Source: Mycolicibacterium palauense (GTDB lineage: Bacteria > Actinomycetota > Actinomycetes > Mycobacteriales > Mycobacteriaceae). From it: a stretch of DNA of 63,636 nt. Made by a program: the position numbers and the translations under genes. The notes below the pieces were generated by a model. The model was not told the DNA's origin. It did not search any database and worked only from the letters and a program-made list of their open reading frames with translations. This document shows positions 1 to 8,796 of this stretch, piece after piece (the stretch's first letter is position 1; every line of letters starts with the position of its first letter). Where the stretch lies: the NCBI RefSeq assembly GCF_002592005.1, contig NZ_NVQF01000031.1, positions 1 through 63,636 of the forward strand. The letters are read 5' to 3'.

Positions 1-145
1 GTCACACGGAGTGACGGCGGCGGAGTCAGAGGGGGTGAGGCTCCAGGGGCGGCTCCAGCGGGGGATCCGGGGGCAGCTCGGGTGGCTCGGGGAGCGGCGA
101 CTAATCCCGGCCTACGGCGCTCGCATCGGCCGCCGCGCCGGTCGC

Positions 146-151
146 TATCCT
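146..151 (+). promoter_or_regulatory. -10 hexamer TATCCT of the SDR gene
   Basis: TATCCT ends exactly 6 nt before the GTG at 158, the spacing expected of a leaderless mycobacterial transcript. No convincing -35 is seen. Bases 1-145 hold no gene I can support. Confidence 0.45.
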
Positions 152-157
152 TCCCCG

Positions 158-1039
158 GTGTCCTCCCGACAGGTCTCCGACAGCATGACCGGCAAGGTTG
201 CCTTCGTCACCGGTGGCGCGTCCGGAATCGGGGCCTCGCTCGTCACCAAGCTCGTTGAGCGTGGCGCCGAAGTCTGGATCGCCGACCGTCAGCTGGGTCC
301 GGCCCAGGAACTCGCGCAACGCCTTGCGAACCCCGGGGCGGCCGTGCACGCCGTGGAACTCGACGTGCGCAGCTACCCCGATTTCGAGCGTGCGGTGGCC
401 ACCGCGATCGAGCAGTCCGGGCGCATCGACTATCTGTTCAACAACGCCGGTATCGGGATCGGCGGCGAAATCGACTCGTTCACCGTCGACGACTGGAACG
501 ACATCATCGACGTGAACCTGCGCGGCGTCGTGCACGGGATCCAAGCGGTGTACCCGACCATGATCAGTCGGCGCAGTGGCCACATCGTCAACACGGCGTC
601 CATGGCCGGCCTGGTGACGATGACCGCGCAGGCCGGCTACTCCGCCACCAAACATGCGGTGGTCGCGTTGTCCAAGACGTTGCGGCTGGAGGCCGAACGC
701 TATGGAATCCGGGTGTCGGTGCTGTGTCCCGGGGTGGTGCGCACCCCGATCCTGACCGGCGGGCGCTACGGGCGTAACACCAGTGTCAGCGACGAGGATC
801 TGCTGAAGCTCGGGGAGGCCCTGCGGCCGATGGACCCGGACGACTTCGCCGAGCGGTCGTTGCGTGCGGTGCTGCGCAACGAGGCGATCATCGTGGTGCC
901 GCGATGGTGGAAGGCGCTGTGGTACCTGGAGCGGCTCTCTCCGGCACTGTCGATGGCGGCGGCCAAGGTCGCGCTGAAGCGCACCCGCGAGGTGCAGACT
1001 CCGAGACCGCCGGCGACCCCGACACCGCCGAGCGGCTGA
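158..1039 (+). CDS. short-chain dehydrogenase/reductase (SDR)
   Basis: A classical SDR oxidoreductase of about 293 residues; the substrate cannot be read from sequence. It has the Rossmann cofactor motif TGGASGIG near the N terminus, an acidic residue at the end of the second strand (IADR) that favours NAD(H), the structural NNAG motif, and the catalytic Ser...YSATK arrangement followed by PGVV. The frame is open further upstream, but there is a GTG at 158 correctly spaced from a -10 hexamer, and an ATG at 185 (MTGKVAF) is the alternative start. It ends before a convergent DUF202 operon. The enzyme class is certain; the physiological role is unknown. Confidence 0.85.
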   Translation: MSSRQVSDSMTGKVAFVTGGASGIGASLVTKLVERGAEVWIADRQLGPAQELAQRLANPGAAVHAVELDVRSYPDFERAVATAIEQSGRIDYLFNNAGIGIGGEIDSFTVDDWNDIIDVNLRGVVHGIQAVYPTMISRRSGHIVNTASMAGLVTMTAQAGYSATKHAVVALSKTLRLEAERYGIRVSVLCPGVVRTPILTGGRYGRNTSVSDEDLLKLGEALRPMDPDDFAERSLRAVLRNEAIIVVPRWWKALWYLERLSPALSMAAAKVALKRTREVQTPRPPATPTPPSG

Positions 1040-1075
1040 TATCGCCGCCGCACAGCTGATGTCGACGGTGGGGAT

Positions 1076-1411
1076 TCAGCGCGCAGCGACCAGTGCGATC
1101 AGGATCGTCGCGGCCAGTGCCGCGGTGCCGCCCCCGATCAGGGGTACCGCCGCGCCGGCCGACGGCACCGCGGGCCGGCCGGTGGCCGTGGTGGCCACCG
1201 TCAGCCGGCCGCGGGCGCGACTGACCGCGAAACATGCCAGGGACAGCAGAACGGCCAGGGTCGCCAGGGCCGCGCGCCCGGAGCCGAGCGGCCCCGTGTG
1301 ATGGAACAACACGATCGCCGCGATCGCCAGCATGCCGATGGCGGTGCGCTCCCAGGAAAGATGGGTCCGTTCGATCTGCAGGCCGGGTTTGTCCGCCGGC
1401 GGCCGCGGCAT
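1076..1411 (-). CDS. DUF202 family small membrane protein
   Basis: A 111-residue membrane protein carrying the DUF202/YidH signature ERTHLSWERT at residues ~14-23, followed by hydrophobic segments at roughly 24-38, 47-62 and 90-108. DUF202 proteins have no established biochemical function. It is the last gene of a minus-strand operon, and its ATG is separated by one base from the stop of a second, larger DUF202 gene, so the two are probably cotranslated and may form a complex. A pair of DUF202 genes in tandem is common in actinobacteria. Confidence 0.75.
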   Translation of the reverse strand: MPRPPADKPGLQIERTHLSWERTAIGMLAIAAIVLFHHTGPLGSGRAALATLAVLLSLACFAVSRARGRLTVATTATGRPAVPSAGAAVPLIGGGTAALAATILIALVAAR

Positions 1412-1412
1412 G

Positions 1413-1814
1413 TCAGGAGCCTCCCACCGGCACGAAGTACATCAAGACGAGCAGCAGCACCGTGACGACGGCCAGGGCCACACCGAGCGGCAGCGGAATC
1501 CGGTTCGGCGGGAGGTCGGCCTCGCGGCGCATCGCGTTCTGCACCTGCTGCCACCGCCGGACCGACAGCACCGCCAGTACCCCGCCGCTGGCCACCAGAA
1601 AAGCGCTCAACCCGTGGCGCACGCCGGGGATGCCGAAGGACGGAACCAGCTGCAGCAGCGCCACGCCGCCGGCGATCAGCGCCAGGGCCGTGCGCAACCA
1701 GGCCAGGAACGTGCGTTCATTGGCCAGCGTGAACCGGTAGTCGGGCTCGTCCTCGATGACCGGCGGGTCCTCGGCGGGGCTACCTGCGGGATCGTCGCTC
1801 TGCGCGGGCACCAT
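1413..1814 (-). CDS. DUF202 family membrane protein
   Basis: About 133 residues, with a short acidic cytoplasmic N terminus, the DUF202 motif NERTFLAWLRT and three predicted membrane helices. The reading frame extends to 1913, but that overlaps the upstream membrane gene by 74 bp; the ATG at 1814 (MVPAQSDD) lies 25 nt past the upstream stop and is preceded by GGCGAG, so I prefer it. It is the middle gene of the operon running from 2577 to 1076. Function is unknown. Confidence 0.7.
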   Translation of the reverse strand: MVPAQSDDPAGSPAEDPPVIEDEPDYRFTLANERTFLAWLRTALALIAGGVALLQLVPSFGIPGVRHGLSAFLVASGGVLAVLSVRRWQQVQNAMRREADLPPNRIPLPLGVALAVVTVLLLVLMYFVPVGGS

Positions 1815-1839
1815 CAGCACATTCTCGCCGATGGGATGC

Positions 1840-2577
1840 TCACTGACCGGCCCCGGTGAACCACTTGGTCTTGATACGCCAGGAATGCGCGGAGGCCAGG
1901 GCGAACCCGGCACCGCACGAACAGGCGAAGAACCACACCAGCAGGTGGGCCGACGGCAGCGCCTGCAGGGTGGGGACCGCCGCGGTGATGATCCGCACGG
2001 CGCAGGCGAACAGGCCCGATACGGAGGCGATCAGGTAGATGTTGGCCACGACGCGCGACCGGGGATCGGTGCGCAGAATGAGCAGGGCCCGCGAGCCGTA
2101 CACCAATAGGTAGGCCAGCGTCCCGCAGAGCACCAGCCAGTACATGCTCAGCCACAGGTCGGTGGGCACGGTGAAGAAGTCCGAGCGGTAGACCGCGGCG
2201 CCGTTGCCGACGGTGAACAGCGCCAGCAGCACCGGAATGCACAGGGTCGCGGGACGTTCGACGTGTTGTTTGAACCTCCGCTGCATGGCGTTGTCCTCCT
2301 GCAGCCGCCCGACGGCGTTGTAGACGATCGCCGAGGCGGCCACGATGTAGCAGTCGTGACCGATGTAGTCCTCGAGATTCCACTTGCCGGTCAGGTTGTG
2401 CAGCAGGCGCCCGACGGTCTCGGAGGCCAGCGGGGACATCAACGCCACGGCGGCGCCCTGCAGAGCGATGTTCAGGGTGGCCGCCACCTCCCACCGGCAT
2501 TTCCACGTCACTCGCCGAATCCACAGGCTCCACGCAATGCACCCGAGAGTGATCGCGATGAGCGTTGCGAGAGCCAT
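1840..2577 (-). CDS. multi-pass membrane protein of unknown function
   Basis: A 245-residue integral membrane protein with about six or seven hydrophobic segments and Trp- and His-containing loops (GHDCYIVAAS, FACSCGAGF). I do not recognise a transporter signature. GAAGG seven bases before the ATG is a reasonable ribosome site. It heads the operon that continues into two DUF202 genes, and a helix-turn-helix gene on the same strand starts 430 bp upstream, so this may be a regulator plus membrane-module locus. No function is assigned. Confidence 0.65.
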   Translation of the reverse strand: MALATLIAITLGCIAWSLWIRRVTWKCRWEVAATLNIALQGAAVALMSPLASETVGRLLHNLTGKWNLEDYIGHDCYIVAASAIVYNAVGRLQEDNAMQRRFKQHVERPATLCIPVLLALFTVGNGAAVYRSDFFTVPTDLWLSMYWLVLCGTLAYLLVYGSRALLILRTDPRSRVVANIYLIASVSGLFACAVRIITAAVPTLQALPSAHLLVWFFACSCGAGFALASAHSWRIKTKWFTGAGQ

Positions 2578-2638
2578 AAAACGCCTTCGTGGAAACTGCG
2601 GTGAGAAATGCCGTCAGACGGTCACCGAATTGTAGAAC

Positions 2639-3007
2639 TCACAGCGGCGGAGCATCGTCGCGAAGTGCCAAATCGGGCAACCTCCGCGTGGGCTGCAGCC
2701 GGCGTGACTGCTGCCGAATATCGGTTGCTGGCTGCACCGTCAACGGCGCCGAGTCGAGGTAGCTCTGCACCTCGTGATGGCTCAGCAGTCCGAACCGGAT
2801 CTGAAGGTCGACGCAGTTGAGCCCGAAACGGTCCGCGACCTGCCGTAACTCCTCTGCATTCGGGTAGTCGCGGTCCTTGATGCGCCGGTAGTACGTGCTG
2901 CTGGAGACCCCGAGAGCGTCGTAGATCGCCTTGGCGTCGAGTTCGCCGTCGAGCAGGTAGTCGAGCAGCGCCTTGAGTTGCCGGCCGTTCTCGTCGGTTC
3001 TGGGCAT
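2639..3007 (-). CDS. helix-turn-helix DNA-binding protein, phage-repressor-like
   Basis: A 122-residue protein whose first ~65 residues look like a Cro/C1-type HTH: LDAKAIYDALGV, SSSTYYRRIKDR and AEELRQVADRFGL fit helix, turn and recognition helix. The C-terminal half is Arg- and Pro-rich without a recognisable domain. Small repressors of this shape are widespread in mycobacteria and mycobacteriophages. It sits upstream of the minus-strand membrane/DUF202 operon and divergently from the condensation-domain-like gene, so it may control either. Targets are inferred from position only. Confidence 0.6.
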   Translation of the reverse strand: MPRTDENGRQLKALLDYLLDGELDAKAIYDALGVSSSTYYRRIKDRDYPNAEELRQVADRFGLNCVDLQIRFGLLSHHEVQSYLDSAPLTVQPATDIRQQSRRLQPTRRLPDLALRDDAPPL

Positions 3008-3013
3008 CGCTAC

Positions 3014-3019
3014 ACGATA
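3014..3019 (-). promoter_or_regulatory. -10 hexamer TATCGT of the HTH gene
   Basis: On the minus strand TATCGT is followed by six bases and then the ATG at 3007, consistent with a leaderless mRNA. Confidence 0.4.
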
Positions 3020-3108
3020 ACGGCAAATTCCCGGACTCGGGCAGCGGTGCCCGCATTGGCAGCACCCATCCAGAAATTGACACCGACGTCATACTTTTGG
3101 CAGAGATC

Positions 3109-3122
3109 TCCCATTTGTGGGA
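3109..3122. promoter_or_regulatory. inverted repeat, candidate operator
   Basis: TCCCA-TTTG-TGGGA is a perfect 5-bp inverted repeat in the divergent region between the HTH gene and the condensation-like gene, just upstream of the latter's -10. It could be an operator for the HTH protein; this is inference from position. Confidence 0.3.
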
Positions 3123-3130
3123 CACCGCGG

Positions 3131-3136
3131 TAGCGT
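3131..3136 (+). promoter_or_regulatory. -10 hexamer TAGCGT of the condensation-like gene
   Basis: TAGCGT ends 7 nt before the ATG at 3144, a leaderless-type arrangement. Confidence 0.4.
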
Positions 3137-3143
3137 GAACGGC

Positions 3144-3749
3144 ATGGTCTCACCTTCGGTTGTCGCCCCGTCGAGCGTGATGATGCGCGTCACCGACCAC
3201 GAGGCGGTCGGGCGACCCGGTCCGGACCAGGTGGCGATGGTGTCCGCGCCGCTGACCTCGGTGTGGACCGACGAGTTCGACGCGGCGCTACCGAGCCTGG
3301 AGGTGAGCCCGGTCGAGTTGCTCTCGGCGGCGCTGGGCCGCACACTCTCGCGCACCGTGGGGGACGGTGTCGTCGCCGTCGATCTCGCCCTCGGCGCCCA
3401 CTCGGCGACGCCGGTGCTGGTGCGTTGCGCGGGACCCGGCGTCCTCGACGCGACCGAGCTGCTGGCCTGGGTGCGCGACAGCCTGGCCGCACCGATTCCG
3501 GCCGGGGCGCCGGATGCGGTGTCACTGCGCTACATCCCCAACGCCACCGACCCGACACCCGCCCCTCGCGTGCCGTTGGAGCTGCGGGTGTATCCGGCCG
3601 ACGGCCTGCTGCAGCTGGAGTGGTGGTTCGACGCGCGCTGCTTCGACCGCGCCACCGTCGAGGAGTTCGGTGAGCAGTTCCCGTTCGTCCTCGTCGAGCT
3701 CACCTCCGAGGCGGTCCCGCCGAATCGGACGGTCCCCGCGGCGATCTGA
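3144..3749 (+). CDS. orphan NRPS condensation-domain-like protein (C-terminal part only)
   Basis: About 201 residues that read like the C-terminal half of a nonribosomal peptide synthetase condensation domain: VELLSAALGRTLSRTVGDG resembles the helix and strand opening the C subdomain, and LELRVYPADG, LQLEWWFDARCFDRATVEE and LVELTSEA resemble the closing strands and helices. The catalytic HHxxxDG motif is absent, and there is no adenylation or carrier domain nearby. It could be a decayed remnant, or a short conserved actinobacterial protein that reused this fold. It precedes the ileS leader on the same strand. Assignment is by eye and tentative. Confidence 0.5.
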   Translation: MVSPSVVAPSSVMMRVTDHEAVGRPGPDQVAMVSAPLTSVWTDEFDAALPSLEVSPVELLSAALGRTLSRTVGDGVVAVDLALGAHSATPVLVRCAGPGVLDATELLAWVRDSLAAPIPAGAPDAVSLRYIPNATDPTPAPRVPLELRVYPADGLLQLEWWFDARCFDRATVEEFGEQFPFVLVELTSEAVPPNRTVPAAI

Positions 3750-3783
3750 CCCTCCGGGGCGCTACCCGACTTGCGGGCCCGAG

Positions 3784-3789
3784 TAATAT
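3784..3789 (+). promoter_or_regulatory. -10 hexamer TAATAT for ileS
   Basis: TAATAT is close to the sigma-A -10 consensus. It puts the transcription start at about 3796, directly before the T-box stem I, giving a leader of about 225 nt. Confidence 0.5.
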
Positions 3790-3795
3790 CGCATG

Positions 3796-4019
3796 TCAGC
3801 GGCGTCGATCCGGCCATCACCGGGGAGCCTTCGGAAGAACGGCCACGGGTCCTCACCGTGGCCCAGTAGAACCGAACGGATGGGCCCGTCACAGCCCGAA
3901 ATCGAGCGGCCACGCCACGGCGTGTGCAAGCGGGGTGGTACCGCGGCGTTCGCGCACCGGCGCGTCGTCGTCCCCGTGCCTCAGTGACACCCGGGCAGAC
4001 ACCTGGGCACAGGAGAGAC
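3796..4019 (+). promoter_or_regulatory. isoleucine T-box riboswitch (ileS leader)
   Basis: The leader carries an ultrashort stem I, CCGG-CCATCA-CCGG at 3810-3823, with the isoleucine codon ATC at 3816-3818 in the terminal loop, and the T-box proper GGGGTGGTACCGCGG at 3932-3946, whose TGGT can pair with the ACCA end of tRNA-Ile. Actinobacterial ileS genes are known to use this short-stem, translation-controlling T-box class: uncharged tRNA-Ile frees the ribosome site. Here the site is AGGAGAG just before the GTG at 4020. No T-run terminator is visible, which supports translational rather than transcriptional control. Confidence 0.88.
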
Positions 4020-7000
4020 GTGACCACCTACCCCAAGCCGTCCGGCGGCTCGCCCGACTTCCCGGCGCTGGAAGCCGAAGTGCTCGACTACTGGGCCGAC
4101 GACGACACCTTCCGCGCCAGCGTCGACCGGCGTGACGGAGCCCCCGAGTACGTCTTCTACGACGGGCCACCGTTCGCCAACGGCCTGCCGCACTACGGTC
4201 ATCTGCTCACCGGCTACGTCAAGGACATCGTGCCGCGCTACCGGACCATGCGCGGCTACAAGGTGGAGCGGCGTTTCGGCTGGGACACCCACGGGCTGCC
4301 CGCCGAGCTGGAGGTGCAGCGCCAGCTCGGGATCACCGACAAGTCCCAGATCGAGGAGATGGGCATCGAGAAGTTCAACGACGCCTGTCGCGCCTCGGTG
4401 CTCAAGTACACCGAGGAGTGGCGGGACTACGTCACCCGCCAGGCCCGCTGGGTGGACTTCGACAACGACTACAAGACGCTCGACCTGCCCTTCATGGAGT
4501 CGGTGATCTGGGCGTTCAAACAGCTGTGGGACAAGGGCCTGGCCTACGAGGGCGTGCGGGTGCTGCCGTACTGCTGGAACGACGAGACCCCGCTGTCCAG
4601 CCACGAGCTGCGCATGGACGACGACGTCTATCAGAGCCGCCAGGACCCCGCGATCACCGTCGGGTTCACGATCGCCTCCGAGGCGCCGGGCGCACTGGCC
4701 GGTGCACATCTGCTGGTGTGGACGACGACTCCGTGGACCCTGCCGTCGAACCAGGCGGTCGCGGTCCATCCGGAGGTGAGCTACGTCCTGGTGGCCGGTC
4801 CGGACGACAGGCGCTTCCTGCTCGCGCAGGCGCGGCTGGGCGCCTACGCCCGGGAGCTGGGGGAGGAGCCCGAGATCCTGGGCACCTACACCGGCGCCGA
4901 GCTGCTCGGTGTGCGCTATCTGCCGCCCTTCCCTTACTTCACCGACGGTGAGGGCGCCCGCAACGCCTTCCAGGTGCTGCAGGGCGACTTCGTCACCACC
5001 GAGGACGGCACCGGGATCGTGCACATGGCGCCGGCCTACGGCGAGGACGACAAGGCGACCACCGATACCGTGGGCATCGTCCCGGTGACGCCGGTCGACT
5101 CCAAGGGCCGCTTCGACGCGACCGTCGTGGACTACCGCAATCAGCATGTGTTCGACGCCAATCCGCAGATCATCCGGGATCTGAAGAACGGCACCGGCTC
5201 GGCGGCGGTCAACGGGGCGGTGCTGTTGCGGCACGAGACCTATGACCACGCGTATCCGCACTGCTGGCGCTGCCGCAATCCGCTGATCTACCGTGCGGTG
5301 TCGTCCTGGTTCATCAAGGTCAGCCAGTTCCGCGACCGGATGGTGGAACTCAATCAGCAGATCACCTGGTATCCCGAGCACGTCAAGGACGGCCAGTTCG
5401 GCAAGTGGCTGGCCGGCGCGCGCGACTGGTCGATCTCGCGGAACCGCTACTGGGGCAGCCCTATTCCGGTGTGGAAGTCCGACGATCCGGCGTATCCACG
5501 CATCGACGTCTACGGCAGCCTGGACGAACTCGAACGCGATTTCGGGGTCCGCCCGGACAATCTGCACCGGCCGTTCATCGACGAGCTGACCCGCCCCAAT
5601 CCCGACGACCCCACCGGCCGGTCCACGATGCGCCGCATCGAGGACGTGTTCGACGTCTGGTTCGACTCCGGCTCGATGCCGTATGCGCAGGTGCACTATC
5701 CCTTCGAGAACGCCGACTGGTTCCTCGGTTCCCAGCACGCCCACGCCGACGGTCCACCCGAAGAGGCGCACTTCCCGGGCGATTTCATCGTGGAATACAT
5801 CGGGCAGACGCGGGGCTGGTTCTACACACTGCACGTGTTGGCCACCGCGCTCTTCGACAAGCCCGCCTTCAAGACGTGTGTCTCGCACGGGATCGTGCTC
5901 GGCAACGACGGCCAGAAGATGAGCAAGTCGCTGCGCAACTATCCCGATGTCAGCGAGGTGTTCGACCGCGACGGCTCCGATGCGATGCGCTGGTTCCTGA
6001 TGGCCTCGCCGATCCTGCGGGGCGGAAACCTGATCGTGACCGAACAGGGCATCCGCGAGGGCGTCCGGCAGGTGCTGCTGCCGCTGTGGAACGCCTATAG
6101 CTTCCTGAGCCTGTACGCACCCAAAGTCGGTGTCTGGCGGACGGATTCGCGGCACGTACTGGACCGCTACATCCTGGCCAAGCTTGCCGAACTGCGCGAC
6201 GAGCTGACCGCCGCGATGGACGTCTGCGACATCTCCGGGGCCTGTGAACGGTTGCGGCAGTTCACCGAGGCCCTGACCAACTGGTATGTGCGCCGTTCCC
6301 GCAGCCGGTTCTGGGACGAGGATCCCGATGCGATCGACACCCTGCACACGGTGCTGGAGGTGACGACCAGGCTGGCGGCGCCGTTGTTGCCGCTGGCCAC
6401 CGAGGTGATCTGGCGCGGCCTGACGGGTGAGCGCTCTGTGCACCTGACCGACTGGCCGGCCGAGGGGGTCGCGCCGGCGGACCCCGAGCTGGTGGAGGCG
6501 ATGGACCGGGTCAGGGAGGTCTGTTCGGTGGGCTCCTCGCTGCGCAAGGCCAAGAAGCTGCGGGTGCGGCTGCCGCTGCCCAGACTGACCGTCGCCGTGG
6601 ACAACCCCGGGCAGCTGCGGCCGTTCACCGACCTGATCGCCGATGAGCTGAACGTCAAGGCGGTCGAACTGACCGACGACATCGCCGCCTACGGGCGGTT
6701 CGAGCTGACCGTGAACGCCCGGGTGGCCGGACCGCGACTCGGCAAGGACGTGCAGGCCGCGATCAAGGCGGTCAAGGCCGGACAGGGCGTGGTGAACGCC
6801 GACGGCACACTGAGTGCCGGCCCGGCGACCCTGCTGGAGCAGGAGTACAGCTCCAAACTCGTTGCCGCCGAGCCCGAATGGACGGCTGCGCTACCCGACG
6901 GTGCGGGCCTGGTGGTGCTCGACGGCACTGTGACGCCCGAGCTGGAAGCCGAGGGGTGGGCCAAGGACCGCATCCGGGAACTGCAGGACCTGCGCAAATC

Positions 7001-7187
7001 CAGCGGGCTCGACGTATCCGACCGGATCTCGGTGGTGATGGCGGTCCCGGAAGCCGCACGACAGTGGGCGCAGGACCACCGGGACCTGATGGCCGGCGAG
7101 ATCCTGGCCACCACGTTCGAGTTCGGCGAGCCGGAGACGGCCACCGAGATCGGCGACGGCGTGCGGGTGGCGATCGCCAAGGCCTGA
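4020..7187 (+). CDS. ileS: isoleucyl-tRNA synthetase
   Basis: A class I aminoacyl-tRNA synthetase of 1055 residues that charges tRNA-Ile in the cytosol. It has the HIGH-type motif HYGH at residues 58-61, the KMSKS loop at 633-637, the large inserted editing domain between them and an anticodon-binding C-terminal region. Length and layout match actinobacterial (eukaryote-like) IleS. The open frame reaches 3924, but GTG 4020 has a strong AGGAGAG site at the right distance and follows the T-box leader, so it is the start. Expression should rise when uncharged tRNA-Ile accumulates. Confidence 0.96.
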   Translation: MTTYPKPSGGSPDFPALEAEVLDYWADDDTFRASVDRRDGAPEYVFYDGPPFANGLPHYGHLLTGYVKDIVPRYRTMRGYKVERRFGWDTHGLPAELEVQRQLGITDKSQIEEMGIEKFNDACRASVLKYTEEWRDYVTRQARWVDFDNDYKTLDLPFMESVIWAFKQLWDKGLAYEGVRVLPYCWNDETPLSSHELRMDDDVYQSRQDPAITVGFTIASEAPGALAGAHLLVWTTTPWTLPSNQAVAVHPEVSYVLVAGPDDRRFLLAQARLGAYARELGEEPEILGTYTGAELLGVRYLPPFPYFTDGEGARNAFQVLQGDFVTTEDGTGIVHMAPAYGEDDKATTDTVGIVPVTPVDSKGRFDATVVDYRNQHVFDANPQIIRDLKNGTGSAAVNGAVLLRHETYDHAYPHCWRCRNPLIYRAVSSWFIKVSQFRDRMVELNQQITWYPEHVKDGQFGKWLAGARDWSISRNRYWGSPIPVWKSDDPAYPRIDVYGSLDELERDFGVRPDNLHRPFIDELTRPNPDDPTGRSTMRRIEDVFDVWFDSGSMPYAQVHYPFENADWFLGSQHAHADGPPEEAHFPGDFIVEYIGQTRGWFYTLHVLATALFDKPAFKTCVSHGIVLGNDGQKMSKSLRNYPDVSEVFDRDGSDAMRWFLMASPILRGGNLIVTEQGIREGVRQVLLPLWNAYSFLSLYAPKVGVWRTDSRHVLDRYILAKLAELRDELTAAMDVCDISGACERLRQFTEALTNWYVRRSRSRFWDEDPDAIDTLHTVLEVTTRLAAPLLPLATEVIWRGLTGERSVHLTDWPAEGVAPADPELVEAMDRVREVCSVGSSLRKAKKLRVRLPLPRLTVAVDNPGQLRPFTDLIADELNVKAVELTDDIAAYGRFELTVNARVAGPRLGKDVQAAIKAVKAGQGVVNADGTLSAGPATLLEQEYSSKLVAAEPEWTAALPDGAGLVVLDGTVTPELEAEGWAKDRIRELQDLRKSSGLDVSDRISVVMAVPEAARQWAQDHRDLMAGEILATTFEFGEPETATEIGDGVRVAIAKA

Positions 7188-7194
7188 CCCGGCG

Positions 7195-7407
7195 TCAGCC
7201 GCCGGCCACCCGTGCCGCGCGGCCCTGCAGGGAGACGGTGTCGCCGGGGTGCAGCTGACGGCCCCGGCGCGACTCGGCCTCGCCGTTGACCGTCACCAGG
7301 CCCTCGGCGATGACCGCCTTCGCGTCGGCGCCGCTGTCGATCAACCCGGCCAGCTTGAGAAACTGCCCCAGCCGGATCGACTCGTCGCGTATCGGCACGT
7401 CGTCCAT
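7195..7407 (-). CDS. S4-domain RNA-binding protein
   Basis: A 70-residue protein made almost entirely of an S4 RNA-binding domain (LGQFLKLAG, AVIAEGLVTVNGE, GDTVSL), similar in size to YbcJ/HslR-type proteins. The substrate RNA is unknown; relatives bind ribosomal or stalled-ribosome RNA. The ATG at 7407 has TAACCT seven bases upstream on its own strand, so the mRNA is probably leaderless. It is divergent from dinB with a 33-bp shared promoter region and convergent with ileS. Confidence 0.8.
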   Translation of the reverse strand: MDDVPIRDESIRLGQFLKLAGLIDSGADAKAVIAEGLVTVNGEAESRRGRQLHPGDTVSLQGRAARVAGG

Positions 7408-7414
7408 GTTCGTC

Positions 7415-7420
7415 AGGTTA
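7415..7420 (-). promoter_or_regulatory. -10 hexamer TAACCT of the S4 gene
   Basis: TAACCT, then seven bases, then the ATG at 7407 on the minus strand. Confidence 0.4.
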
Positions 7421-7426
7421 GCCAAA

Positions 7427-7432
7427 TACGAT
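7427..7432 (+). promoter_or_regulatory. -10 hexamer TACGAT of dinB
   Basis: TACGAT ends eight bases before the dinB GTG at 7441. I see no SOS (LexA) box GAAC-N4-GTTC here, so damage induction is not indicated. Confidence 0.4.
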
Positions 7433-7440
7433 GCTGATCC

Positions 7441-8796
7441 GTGGAGCGCTGGGTCCTGCATCTGGACATGGATGCGTTCTTCGCGTCCGTGGAGCAGTTG
7501 ACCCGCCCCACCTTGATCGGTCGTCCGGTGCTGGTGGGCGGGCTGGGCGGCCGCGGCGTGGTCGCGGGGGCCAGCTACGAGTCGCGGGTCTTCGGCGCCC
7601 GGTCGGCGATGCCGATGCACCAGGCGCGGCGTCTGGTCGGAGCGGGTGCGGTGGTGCTGCCCCCGCGCGGGGTGGTCTACGGAGTGGCCAGTCGGCGCGT
7701 CTTCGACACCATCCGCACCGTCGTTCCGGTGCTGGAGCAGTTGTCCTTCGACGAGGCCTTCGCCGAGCCCGCCGAGCTGGCCGGCGCCACCCCGGCCGAG
7801 GTGGAGGGGTTCGCGCAGCGGTTGCGGATGCGCGTGCAGGAGAGCACCGGCCTGGTGGCCTCCGTCGGCGCGGGGTCGGGTAAACAGGTCGCCAAGATCG
7901 CTTCCGGGCTGGCCAAACCGGACGGGATCCGGGTGGTCGGCCGCGACGAGGAGCGGGACCTGCTGACGGCGCTGCCGGTGCGCCGGCTGTGGGGAATCGG
8001 CCCCGTGGCCGAGGACAAGCTGCACCGGCTGGGCATCGAGACCGTCGGGCAGCTGGCCGCACTCACGGACACCGAGGTCGCCAGCATCCTGGGTGCCACC
8101 ATCGGTCCCGCGCTGCACCGGCTGGCCCGCGGCATCGACGACCGTCCAGTGACCGAGCGTGCCGAGGCCAAGCAGATCAGCGCGGAATCGACGTTCGCCG
8201 CCGACCTGACCACCCTCGACGAGCTCCGCGACGCGGTGGGCCCCATCGGCGAACACGCCCACCGCCGGCTCATGCGTGACGGGCGCGGGGCGCGCACGGT
8301 CACCGTCAAGCTCAAGAAATCGGACATGACCACGCTGACCCGGTCTGCGACCCTGCCCTACGCCACCACCGAGGCCGCCACGTTGATCTCGACGGCCCGT
8401 CGGCTGCTGCTGGACCCGGTCAGCGTGGGTCCCATCCGGCTTCTGGGCGTGGGCTTCTCGGGTCTCTCGGACGTCCGCCAGGAATCGTTGTTCCCGGATC
8501 TGGAGCAGCAGGAGGCCGAATTCGGGGACACCGCGGTACCCGTGCCGTCACCACCACCCCAATCCGGGGGGTGGCGCATCGGTGACGACGTCGTGCACCC
8601 GGACTGGGGGCACGGCTGGCTGCAGGGAGCCGGGCACGGGGTGATGACGGTGCGGTTCGAGACGCGGTCGTCGGGACCCGGTCCGGCCCGGACCTTCGCC
8701 GTCGACGATCCCGCGATCGGCAGGGCGAACCCGGTCGACAGTCTGGACTGGTCGGACTATGTGCAGGGACTCGGCGAGGACGCCGTGCCGGGCTGA
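7441..8796 (+). CDS. dinB: Y-family DNA polymerase IV (DinB/DinX type)
   Basis: A translesion DNA polymerase of 451 residues. The metal-binding acidic residues are D9 and D11 in [11 protein letters not shown] and D104/E105 in SFDEAF; little-finger and thumb regions follow. QESLF at 347-351 is a beta-clamp binding motif. Beyond it lies a ~90-residue C-terminal extension that starts at about [16 protein letters not shown] and looks like a small beta domain found in actinobacterial DinB proteins. It corresponds in position to M. tuberculosis dinX next to ileS. The last 40 bp overlap the 3' end of the convergent PPOX gene. Confidence 0.92.
   Translation: MERWVLHLDMDAFFASVEQLTRPTLIGRPVLVGGLGGRGVVAGASYESRVFGARSAMPMHQARRLVGAGAVVLPPRGVVYGVASRRVFDTIRTVVPVLEQLSFDEAFAEPAELAGATPAEVEGFAQRLRMRVQESTGLVASVGAGSGKQVAKIASGLAKPDGIRVVGRDEERDLLTALPVRRLWGIGPVAEDKLHRLGIETVGQLAALTDTEVASILGATIGPALHRLARGIDDRPVTERAEAKQISAESTFAADLTTLDELRDAVGPIGEHAHRRLMRDGRGARTVTVKLKKSDMTTLTRSATLPYATTEAATLISTARRLLLDPVSVGPIRLLGVGFSGLSDVRQESLFPDLEQQEAEFGDTAVPVPSPPPQSGGWRIGDDVVHPDWGHGWLQGAGHGVMTVRFETRSSGPGPARTFAVDDPAIGRANPVDSLDWSDYVQGLGEDAVPG

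Noticed and set aside
1..157. Gene in the first 157 bases
   Set aside because: Only Gly/Pro-rich open stretches broken by stops; no start with support other than the SDR gene.
3077..3095. TTGACA / CATACT promoter upstream of 3144
   Set aside because: TTGACA at 3077-3082 and CATACT at 3090-3095 are only 7 bp apart; the TAGCGT hexamer next to the ATG fits better.
3981..6443. 820-residue open frame opposite ileS
   Set aside because: Shadow of ileS without recognisable domains.
7408..7440. LexA box before dinB
   Set aside because: No GAAC-N4-GTTC pattern; DinB of mycobacteria is not necessarily SOS-regulated.
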